64,000 bases of DNA from Cladopsammia gracilis. Taxonomy: Eukaryota; Cnidaria; Anthozoa; Scleractinia; Dendrophylliidae. The notes beneath the pieces were generated by a model that was given only the letters and a program-made list of their open reading frames with translations, was not told the origin of the DNA and did not search any database. This document shows positions 1-10,700 of this stretch, one piece after another. Positions within the stretch are counted from its first letter, which is position 1, and each line of letters begins with the position of its first letter. The stretch covers positions 468,001 through 532,000 of the forward strand of contig JAJGOT010000471.1 of assembly GCA_022457155.1 (NCBI GenBank), written 5' to 3'. The position numbers and the translations under genes are program-made.

Positions 1-548
1 CGATTACAGTCAGAATTGGACTCCACTCAGTGCCACTGCCATTATTAATAGGCTTCTGCGCTTATTTATCACAATATATTTTGCTTGCCAACCAAAAAAA
101 CATTGCGAAGTGTATAAGCCGGCAGGGCTTTTATAACCGGGATTTTACGGTATTTGGATCCCAGGTTATAAATGGAGGTCTGCTGTAGTGCAGTGGTAGC
201 TCCATAGGCCATTTCCGAGTTGCCTTTAGCCTCTCTATCAAAGCGAGGCCAGGTGCGAAACCATTCATATGAAAATGAGTTTTCATTCACATGCAAATAA
301 AACCTATTTGCATGTGAATGAAAACTCATTTTCATATGAAAGGTTTTCGCATCTAGCCTCGCTTTGATAGAGAGGCTAAAGGAAACTCGGAAATGGCTTA
401 TTTGGAACGGAAAAGGATCGGGGTGTGAGAGAGAGGGTGCTGGAAAAACCCTCCAACCATTTTCACTCTTTCTTCCCTCCGCTTTGTCTCGCCATCGTGC
501 CTCGTCACCAGGCTCCTCGTTAGCGGCCAATATGGCTGCGTTCAGTAT
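1..548. other. Left flank without a recognised gene
   Basis: No exon, RNA gene or protein-coding segment could be supported here apart from the palindrome at 204-401. The stretch at about 470-548 is relatively GC-rich and holds a CCAAT-like and ATGG-containing promoter-type sequence near 523-540. It directly abuts the left end of element A. If element A jumped in here, this stretch originally lay about 190 bp upstream of the ECHDC1 start codon and may be part of that promoter. That is inference only. Confidence 0.4.
204..401. repeat. Near-perfect palindrome (hairpin MITE)
   Basis: About 95-bp arms are inverted around a short centre near 300. The left arm reads ATAGGCCATTTCCGAG and the right arm is its near-exact complement. 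The arms continue through the shared ctctctatcaaagcgagg and ATGCAAAT-containing parts with few mismatches. There is no coding capacity. It looks like a foldback-type miniature element, but clear target duplications were not identified. Confidence 0.8.
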
Positions 549-1230
549 TAGTCCAGTAGGACTGTGGCTCGACATCAAACTAATTGCAACAAAAAGTTTC
601 TGGACGCAATATGAAGGGGATGGCTAGCCTAACCAACATACTGAAAGTTCGCCAAAATTCCTTCAGAGGAACATCACGAAATTAGAAACTGAATTTTAGA
701 GCATTTTACCACAGGGTACCCAAGTCTTGAAATATTCAGAAATGCAAAAAAGTCAACGGTCGCTTTATTTTGTGACGAGATAAGTGTATATATGTTTAAA
801 TTGGAGTAATTACTCGTTGCTTTTTACAAATTATCACACCAACGCTTATTTTAAAGGATTTTATTTACCACAGGGTACCCAAGTACAAGGAACGTTATAA
901 AATGCATTTAGGAGAAAAACGCAGATAGATGATCATAGAAAGGTCTTTATCAAAAAAGCATATGTATATGTATTTATATATTTATATATTTAAAAAACAA
1001 CAACAACATCATGTCTGATAAATATCAATGGCCAGAAAAAATTATAGTTGTTCATATCATGATTAACTGCCAATAAATAGAAAGTTTAGGTGCCCCCTTT
1101 TAATGCACCTCCTCCTGAACCAGAATCTATTTCTCCAGTGGCAGATCCTGAGGGTGAATAGGGTGGTTAACAAACCCCTTTTCTTAATTTTTTTAATTTT
1201 CTCAGTATATTGTTACTTGAAGTCACCCAC

Positions 1231-1255
1231 CCCCCCCCCCCCCCCCCCCCCCCCC
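1231..1255 (+). repeat. Poly(C) tract of about 25 bases
   Basis: An uninterrupted cytosine run inside element A, in the terminal part that lies beyond the end of its gene. Similar long C or G runs occur at 20371-20392 and 39355-39376. Length is likely to vary between individuals and to be error-prone in sequencing. Confidence 0.9.
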
Positions 1256-1344
1256 AATTTCTTTGTACTGGCCACTGCCTTTTTAACTTGCTGGATCAAC
1301 TACTGTCCTAAGTTCTTAGATCTTCCCATCAGCCGTCTCTTTCA

Positions 1345-3750
1345 ATGAGGTCTGGTACTGGTGAGTTGGTGCAACTCACACCGCAGCAAACTCCACAAGC
1401 TGCAGAGCATTCCAGACCGTTTTTGCGGCATGAGCACCTCCGAGTGCTACAGTCACTCTTAAGCTACAGCGGATCATCTCTAGTAGAGATGCGTGTGCTG
1501 CCGGTAGGGTGGTGCGGATTGGTAGAAGCCTACCATCCTTTGACTCCCAGCCCTATTCTTGCGGTTGCAGCTCGATGTCCTTCCATTGCTGACTTGTAGA
1601 TAAACTCTCTAACTGTGGAAACTGGCTGCAGTAGAGGTCGGGGGAAGGTTTTCTGGCTAGACGAATGCACTTCCTGTAGCCACTTTTTGACAAAACTTGG
1701 TGTACCTTAAGGTTACAGTGTACCTTCGGGGGTGTCTCCAGTATAACAGCTCTAGCGTCTTAAGATTACACTTAATATACCTAAACCCAGACATCAAATT
1801 AAAGCTTATAGAGCTGGCTATCTAAATATGGAAACCATTTGGTAATAAAATGAATTGTCGAATTTTTTACGACGTCTAAATTCGAACGTCTGAATCAGCT
1901 TTAAAACGCTATAACTCAAAGCGATTATTGTATTTTGCTAATTTGATTTGTTCTCGGGTTTCCGGATACGAAGCGCTAAAAAAATGTGTCAGCGATTTCC
2001 CATATTCAATTGCAGTGAAAAGTTACAGAATATTTTCGAAAAAGGGAGAAAAAAAATTAGAATGATCGTACGGAAATGGCTCTTGACGAAAAAGTTTTCG
2101 GAAATAAGAAATTCACCGACATGTTTTTGTTGATTGTATGTTAGCCTAGCTTCTGTCCACATTTGAGGAAATCGAACGAATTCCCTTTGAGTTGTAGCTC
2201 TTTAAAGTGTCCCCAACAAACGAAAAATTAACTTTGAGAAAACAGCGCTTAAAAAAAACATATCGCTTCATAAAGAAACTCCGCCCACAAAAGTTATACC
2301 GTCATTTCTCCGTCAATTTTCACTATTTTTCGATAATTTTTTTTTTGGATGAAAGTTCATTCTGTAAACTTTATTTTGACGCCAAAAAAAAAAAATTTCA
2401 ATAAATTTTCGATCTGAAGGTACACGGTAACCTTAAGGAATCTAGGCTTTCATTCAGGCCACCATTATATAGGCACACCAATGCCTTTCGCCAGCTGCTA
2501 CAATATCATCTTTGGTCACGGAGCTTACGTTGCTGTTAAATACGGTTGCCTGTTCTTTATCTTCTTCAGAGCCATCGCCTTACCGATACCATCAATTCGC
2601 GAAGTTGTATCGCAGCCGAGTAGGGCATGCATGAAGAATATGTTTGAACAGACACATGGCTCCAAAGCTGCCTTCCTTGATATTTCATATTCTCCGTGTT
2701 TTGCTTCTTTGCTTCGGCTCAGGCTTGAAGAAGAGATCCCGTGCGTCCATTTCACCATAATAGAGTAACAAGACAAGAAGGTCGGTGTCATCTCCGACGA
2801 GAATGGTGCTTTGATATCGGGCGGCTTCTACTGCGGTCTTTACAATAAGAAGATCTACATCGCTGCGCGCGTTGAGGACAGTACAACCAGCGCTTTCTAA
2901 CCTCTCTCCAAGAAGAGTAATGAAACACTGCTTGTTCTCCTTATTTGACAAAAAGTCGTTCTTCTTCAATGTGATAGGCATACCAGGGTCGAACAACACT
3001 GGCGGTGCGTTGGAACTTGCTCGTCTCTGGTGAGTGCAATCCTTTGTGGTAGGGCCATCCTTGTAACCATCGAACACGACTGTGGCGTTTCCATATCTTT
3101 TTTGTACATACTGAACGTACAAAAGGCAGACTTCTTCATAAGAGGCACCGTTTGACCAAGGAATGCGATGGATAGATAGTCAGATAGTCAATCACTTTGA
3201 AAAAAGCTGTGTACTTAACAGTGCCAACTGGCCGTCCTTGAGAGTTCTTGAATTTCTTAGAGCCGCTGTCATCAGGAGTAATGTACTGCAGAGGTATGTT
3301 TCTCCCTGTTCTAAAGTTGCTGCTGCATGCTTTGTGGTATACAGCATCTGCTGCATGAAGATCCTGGAGATATTGTAAACGGCCAAACACTGTCTGGGCC
3401 CAGTCATCATTCCTTTCTTTGCACAGCTTTGAATTACTTTCCTGGAATTCTGTTGTCCTTACAGGGATCACATCCAGCACCTTTGTCTTTCCGTCGTACT
3501 TTGAACGCTCTCCGCAGAAAAAGCAATGCTCCCTAGCATTATATTGCTGCTGCATCGAGCGGCGTCTAACAATTCCCCTGCCGCTGGACTCCTCATCCTG
3601 CAGGTCATTTGACGACTTCTTGGGAGGTCCTATGAGGTCAAGACGGCATTTTCGATAAATACTCAGCCCAGGTCTGACGTCAAGACGATTGCTTATTCGA
3701 TTTATTGTTTCACATCCCTTGAGAGTTAATACTGAGGTTTTGTCATCCAT
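1345..3750 (-). pseudogene. Broken XPG/FEN1-like nuclease gene of element A
   Basis: Read on the minus strand, 3750-3136 encodes an N-terminal module with a CFFC pair and a later YHKAC motif, probably a zinc-binding domain. About 3165-2685 then encodes the nuclease part: a YVQYV helix, VVFDGY, an SDVDLLIVKTA segment and GDDTDLLVLL. These are the acidic motifs of the FEN1/XPG type of PIN-fold nuclease. The frame continues to 2437, is interrupted by the nested element at 1711-2432, and resumes at 1706. The cysteine-rich C-terminal part is recognisable down to about 1355 by comparison with element B. Breaks seen: a frameshift near 3136-3122, loss of the segment between the N-terminal module and the nuclease (several hundred codons in B-like copies), several stop codons at about 1600-1690 and 2600-2690, and the insertion. 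A working product is not expected. Confidence 0.75.
1711..2432. mobile_element. TTAA-flanked non-autonomous element (piggyBac/Kolobok-like) nested in element A
   Basis: The left end GGTTACAGTGTACCTTC is matched by the inverted right end (gaaggtacacggtaacc), and both are flanked by TTAA (1707-1710 and 2433-2436). The insertion point can be read directly. On the minus strand the host gene runs GAT TCC, then TTAA, then GG TAC. Removing the element plus one TTAA gives an Asp-Ser-Leu-Arg-Tyr reading that agrees with element B. TTAA duplications are typical of piggyBac and Kolobok. No transposase frame is present, so it is non-autonomous. Confidence 0.85.
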
Positions 3751-4738
3751 TTTATCCAGATCATTTCAACATATGCAACGGGTTTCCATGGCCGTTTCCA
3801 TGCCACTCACAATGCATAAACTAAAAATGGATTGGCGAATAGGTGATCTTTCAAACATCAAATGCAAGAAAAAACGCGAAAATAATGAATGAAACCCATA
3901 ATAAAGTCATACTTAGCTCACCTTTCAGGCCCATGGCTTTCTTGAATAACAATTAAGTGAATAAAACACTAAAATAGCGAGAGAAACGAGCGTAAAACTT
4001 TCATACAATCTAGTTGTGCTTCGATATCTTCAAGGCATTCTTTGTGCAACCGAGAGGTACTGGTGCCGATCATTGCTTGTTCTTTATTTGTAACAGTTAT
4101 CTGGGTTTTCTTGAATGACCGAATGTTTCTCTCTTCTTTTATCTGATATTAAACTACATCTTTCCTGGACCGTGAACAAAATAATAAGCCCTTGACAAAA
4201 TAAGTAAATAAATTACACGCTTGAGCGGGATACCTGTGGACAATAATTCCGTTTTTTCGTTGAGAATGCAGGAAATTAGATTTAAATGCGTGGTGAAATA
4301 TTTGAAAAACGTTCCACAGCAATGATATAAGTAATAAAACTGACACTCCTAACGCCAAAAAGTGAAAATTGAATAAAATTAAATTAAAATATATTTACAT
4401 GACTTGGGTACCCTGTGGTGAACTGTCACTTTTTTCAAAGGCCAATTTAACCATGTTCCTCCATCCGAATTTTGGGGAACTTTTAGTACGTTGTTAAACA
4501 CGTTGTCCTGAGCCTAAAAACAGTTAAAAAGCTTTTGTTGCAATTAGTTTGATCTTCGCCTATAAAATTCCATAGCCTTACTGGACTATATGTGGGTTGC
4601 GCTTATATAATATTGTCAATCAAAATCCAGAAAAACGCCGATTTTGCGACGTTGAAAGCACTTTAGCTGTATAGTAGCATTGTATTTAGGCGTCTGGAAA
4701 ATCCGCCAACCAAATAAGGAGACCTGTTCACTGGAATT

Positions 4739-7700
4739 ATGCATTTTTATCTCGTAAGAAGTGGCTGCAGAGGTTTTACACTGGGTTTTACTTCAGCTTT
4801 CGGGAGAACGTTTCCTAGACTGTTCTGTTCTTCTTCAATTCACGAAAATTCCTTTGACGAAGTTGAAATACGTAAAACGTTTAAAGTTTTAGGAAATGGA
4901 GATGTAAAACTAACCAAACTGACGGGAAAGCAAAAAGGAATTGCAGTGGTAACTCTTTTGAATCCCGAACGCAAAAATGCCTTGACAGGCTACATGATGG
5001 AAGCGGTCGACGAACTTGAGCAATGGCAAAATGGTAAGGCTCTAATTTTACATGGCAGTGAAGGATCGTTTTGCTCTGGAGGTGATTTGAGTGTTGTTAA
5101 GGCGATCAATACTCCAGAGAAAGGGAACTTGATGTGTGCCTTCATGCAAAGGACTCTTACTCGTCTGGGGAGGCTGCCTCTCATCAGCGTGGCTGCGATT
5201 GAAGGAAGAGCATTAGGTGGAGGGGCTGAGGTTAGTTGGTTATCTGATGGGTTACTTCCCGAGCTACATGGGTATGTGCGCTACCCTAAAGGGTATGGTT
5301 TACTCCTGCTTGGTATGCATTTACAAACGAGATAAGCGGGTGTGAACCAGGAGAAAGTACATGTATGATGGTAGGAATAAGGAGGAATTTTAGGGGGGGG
5401 GGGGAATGTGTTCCACAAAAATCCATTAATCCCCATGCAAGGATTTTGGCTTTGGAAATTCCAGTTTGGTTTTATACTGTGGTTTAAAAACGTAAGCATG
5501 CGCTCCTCCTGGGAATAATTTCCAATAACCTTTTTCAGGATGCAATCGTCACCAAAATTGAAACTGAATTTCATGTTATTTACATTTAATAATTGCTATA
5601 GCTTAAATCATTATTGACAGTTGGAGGTATTTCATTAGCGAGTCTGGGCCCAATTGTTGCAAAATGGTCATTAAAAGCATTAGAAAGCTCACTAGAATTA
5701 GAAATAATGTGATCATGCAATTTTAGTTCTTTCACTGTTGTATTATTTGTACGACAGGATGTAAGCTCATTAATGGTTTGCCATGTTTTCCGAGAATTAC
5801 CCTTGGACTGAATAAAAGCATTAGCCCTTATGGTGTAAGTTTAAGAAAAGGTAGGAAATGTTGTTTTGGACAAAGTATCTTAGCTAATTTTGATGTTGAT
5901 TGGTGGGTACAGCTATTTCCTGAAACTGTGCAACACAATATTGCATAATACAACATGTAGTTTCCAGTGGCCGTTGGCAAAGACAAGACCACCTAAGGAA
6001 GAGGTGGGAACCTGAAGACAAGCTGGAAGTTCAGACATCCTCGCTCCCCCCCCCCCCCCCCACCCCCCCAACCCACACACACCAGTACCCATTCCTCCCC
6101 TTGTATCTTATGTGCAATGTTTGTGTATCCAATCATCCACGCAGCACTTTCCATGAAAGAAATGTGAAATATTAGCACCCATAGACAACAAGGTAATTGG
6201 TGCAACTTAGCATCCTATAGGACATCCCATGGGAAAACAGTTAATTTTATTATTACTTTAATAACTAATATTATTTTATTTTATAATTACCAGTAGTTAC
6301 CAGTTTTCTCTGTCACAGTGGGATTAAAGACTGTACATTTCTTTGAAACTAGCCTGCTTAAGGTGGCTTGCTATAGTTTTGTAGCCGCATGTGAGCTTTA
6401 CTAATTTTGCATGCACTCACATGAAAATGTAGGTTTACCGGTGGATATTGTATTCCTCATAATATGGGCAATTTCTTTGGTACCACTAGTGTTCCTATTC
6501 ACAGGGTTCGACTGTATCTTAGATGGAATATCAATCAATCGATCAATCAATGGTTTAAGATAATGGAGTTATCTTGAAATGAATGAATGCCAGCTGCCAA
6601 AATTTTAGCATCATTTCTTGTGAAAGGTTCTGTTACTCATTTCAGCAACTCAACTTACATCAACTGCAAATTATATTCTTTTTCATTGCAGCTTACAACA
6701 GCTTGTGATTTCAGACTGATGTCTAGGGATGCAGAAATCCGATTTGTTCAAGTAAAGATGGGTTTGACACCAGGGTGGGGTGGTGGAGCAAGGCTTGTAA
6801 GATTACTGGGTAAACAGCGAGCACTGCAATTGCTAGGGAAGGGAGAGAAAGTGGACTTGTCTTATGGACATCAGTTAGGGCTAGTCGATGGCAAGCTTCC
6901 AGATGGCCAGGTCAGATACTATCATACTATATATTTACTATCATGTAAAGGTTTCTTTTTAAACTCTAGAGGGAAAATTTCCGGTTCGTGAGGGCCGGGT
7001 CGAAGTACGCGCACGATATCATTGAATGCCACCAAAACCAATATAATTACTTGAATTTATTCTTGATCAGCTTTGGGACGTCTTATACTTTATCAATGCC
7101 GTCAACTGAAATCATTACATAAATGAATTATAAGAATTTGTATTTATGACTAACAGATAACTAAAGAGTGTGCAACAAGCACGCAACACTTTAAGAGCAG
7201 TAAAATCTAGTACTACATATCCGATTGTACGATCACAAAGGTAACCAACTAAAGCAATAACATTACAACTAAAAGAAAAAGTAAATCATCTCTTACCAAC
7301 GTTCGCGGGTCTTGATTAATAAAGCCGAAAATCTTACTCTAGCATCTCTTGATCTAGCTTCACTCTGCTCTCAAAGGGGTCTTCGCTACGAACTAAAAAT
7401 GCGGTCTAGGCGCGTCTACTTAATGTACTATTGTTATGACAACGTCAATCAAAAGGGCACAAAAACGATTCACAGCTTTCCGGAAGCTGTTACATATCAA
7501 GAGTCAAAATACATGTGGTGGTGGGTCACTATGTGTGTACTTAATCAGGTTTGTCCTTCATGCACAGTCAGAACATACAGCTGATGCCTGAGCTGTTAAG
7601 CCACCAAGAGATTCCAACTTATTCCAGTGTCTGTGGCCTTGAATCATTGTGCAGACATTTCTGTTGTATCTCAGGTTGTACCTGTTCTGTGGACTCACTT

Positions 7701-10700
7701 TCATACCTGTTGATACCATTGCTTACCATTTATCTAGACTGCATCTGATCTATACCCAAGTTTTTCTAGGATTTAAAATCAACATAGGTGTGCAGATTGA
7801 GATATGGAATTTCTTAAATTAAAGAGAATGTGATCGTATTTATGCAGAATGCATAATCATTGTATTTATGCCACAACGGGATATCAAGCCTGCAAATAAT
7901 TTTTGTCTATAAGCAGGTCATTTGTCAGGCAAAGGACAAGTTTTGACCTGACAAGGAGCCAGTCTGGTCGGACAAAAATTTTATTAGTCATTAGAAATTA
8001 AAATAGAGACATTAGAGACATTTCTGTTCTGTATTTCAATATAGACGGTGACCCTTCGTCAGAATGTTGGTTGAAAATTCAAACGGCTTAAAATTAAAGT
8101 CAACTGAGTGAAAAATCAATACTAACACCAGAAAGAGCACCTTTACATTAAATCAAGTATTATTTACCTGTTGATAATCGACAAATTTAAAAATGTTTGT
8201 ATTATTGGCGGAAAACATATTGGCACCACACCCCTAGTCACACAAACACCTGTAAATTTTAGGAATTTTGAAATCATGATTTCTCAAAGAAATTGGGATA
8301 TATCGCCTTGAACTTTTTTTCTCATTTCTATTAACTATTTTAATCCAAGCTCTTTCTTGCTATGTCAAATGAGATTGATTTTAAATTTTGTTTCCATTTA
8401 GAGAAGGGTCTGTTACATCTTGCAATGATATTAATTAACTAAAATGAAGAAAGTTTGTGTTTTATGGAGAATCAGAATCAAATGTGTCTGTATCTTCCTC
8501 TTCACTTCCGAAGAGAGTCTCTTCAGATTCCTCAGATGAAATGACTTCATCAGAAGAATCTTCTTTTAGAAGAACACATTTTGATGACCTCTGCTTGTAG
8601 ACTTTCCTGGACTTTTGGTTTGGTCGTCTTCTCTTTGCTCTATCCCACTCCTTGACAGCCATTGAGGGGTCATAGCTCTCCAATGGTGGTCCTTCAGCTT
8701 GGATTCTTAGGAGATCCTGAAGAGTTCCCTGGGAGAGTGAAGCTCTCTTGGTTGTCTTCACCCTTCCCAAGTTGCTGAACATTCTCTCCAAGGCTGCATT
8801 GGAAACAGGAAGAGTGAAGAGTAGACGGATTAACAACAGAATGTTTTGCCATTTCAAAGCTCTTGATGAGTGGAAAATCTTGTACCATGTTGCTCTATAA
8901 TGGCGAGAAGAAGGTGACAAATATTGCACTGTGTAGTCAAGCATGTCATGCCATTCACTGACCACTTGCAGCTGTGATGCCTGGAGTCCTTGTTGCTTGA
9001 GGGGTTCTTGGAAGTGGCTAAGATAGTATAAAATGACCTCATCCATTGACTCATTTCCACTGCTTCTGTAATCCCAAGCTTCACAGTTCAAGATGGAGGA
9101 AATGGAGGCAATGTCAGTGCTTCCGCCAAGGCGAGCTTCCATTGCATCAGTCAACAAATTCACATAGTAGTTAGCATGATCGCTTAAATGTGCAATGGCA
9201 TTTGTAAAACCTGAAAGTTGTACACCTTGAAATTCTTCGTTCTCCACTTTGTCTACGTAGTGTCTAACCGTTTGGAGCTTGTGCACTTCTTTGTGCTGAA
9301 GATTGTCAAGCTGTTTCTTCACTGTGGACATTGCAGAAGAAACTGTTACTGCATCAACATCTTCAGCCTGAAATGCCTGAGACAGAACAGCAGCTGGCTG
9401 TAATAAATCTACAAAGAAGCAAGCGTAAACAAATAGTTTACCACTTTTCCATTTTCTTAGGTAACCTTTCAGCTTTGCTTGATCACTCGATTTCACTGTT
9501 TTATCCAAGCTTAGTGTTTCCAAGTGCTGAATAAATAAACCAAATTTGTCAACAAGAACTTTCAAAGCTGACAGCTTGTGGCAAATCCATCTAGTACCAC
9601 TGGCTCTTTTTGGCTTTACAGAGCCCTCTAGAAATTGAAAAGTCCCCTTGTATGCCAGGTGGAGTTCATAAAGGCCTCTCATTTTCTTTGGGCTATTCTC
9701 ATACAAGTAATACAATCTCAACAATATTTCATCAACCCTCTTTGAAATAAGTATTGCTAAGGGCATCTTTTAGGGCTAACTCCAAGCGATGAGCCACACA
9801 CCACGAAAATAGGAACCAAGGAAATTCTTTTTTAAAAAGGGCTTGTACACCATTGCTTGCACCTCTGTTTGTACTACACCCATCCCCTCCGAGGCCAATG
9901 GGGACAGGGGGGATTCCCTCTTCATGTGGAAGTCCCAAGTTTTCAAGTGACCTCTTGATTCCAGCTAGTACTCCCTTGGCATCCGAACTTCTCAAATTCT
10001 CTATCGAGAGAAACCCCATCTTTACTTTCACCATTGGCTCCAAGTCACCACTTAACTGTGGCTCGGCTGGGGCAGGATCGAAATAAAGGACGAGTACTGC
10101 CTCCTGTTCGATGACTGTGTTGTCAGTGGTTGAGTCAAACAGGATGCTATAAAACTTTGATTTAGCTACGTCTTGTGTTAGCTTGGTAAGAACTTCGTTT
10201 GCCTGAAATGAAATAAACTCTGTTGCTGCGGTCCTGTTGCAGTACATTGAGCCGTGTGACACACCGTGTCTTTTCTCCAGAGCGATGAGTTTTTCATATT
10301 TTGAGAGTGGCAGTTCTTCTTTTACGACAAAGTAAGAGATGTCAAACTTTCTTTTTAAATCTTCCATTTGCTGGGGATTAAGACTAAACTCTAATTTCGG
10401 TTGATTTTGCTGGTTACTGTCGCTTGCAGTGGATGGAAGTTGACCTTGTTGCTTATTGTAGAGGGAAAGTGCTATTTTGTGAGTATCAGATTTGGCATGG
10501 TCTACCAAGTTTGTAAGTCTAAAGTTTGTTGAGCCATCAATAAAGGCTCTTGAGAACTTGGGTCTGTTTCTAATCACGGATTCAAACTGACAACATACTT
10601 TGCATTTCATTGCAGTACAGTAGTGTCCCCTTTTAGTTTCCTCGCTATCATATATAAGCCAGGATTCTGCTTCATATTGTGCCAAGTCTTGGGTTTTCCA

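Larger units (their letters stand above)
551..4586 (-). mobile_element. Element A: DNA transposon-like element with FEN1/PIN-like nuclease gene
   Basis: The two ends are inverted repeats. Both start GTCCAGT and both contain ATCAAACTAATTGCAACA (574-591 and, inverted, 4536-4553). The element is bounded on both sides by TA (549-550, 4587-4588), consistent with a TA target duplication. Subterminal motifs occur in mirrored pairs: ACCACAGGGTACCC at 708 and 867 on the left, and its inverse at 4401-4419 with a degenerate one near 4226-4240 on the right. The internal gene is on the minus strand (about 3750 to 1345) and is decayed. A TTAA-type element is nested at 1711-2432. The same ends, motifs and gene recur in element B. 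The right end is about 150 bp upstream of the ECHDC1 start codon. No hAT, Tc1/mariner, Harbinger or other DDE/D transposase is visible inside. The superfamily is not recognised. Confidence 0.75.

Noticed and set aside
69..578. 169-codon minus-strand open frame
   Set aside because: It runs through the palindrome at 204-401 and has no recognisable domain; most of it is repeat sequence.
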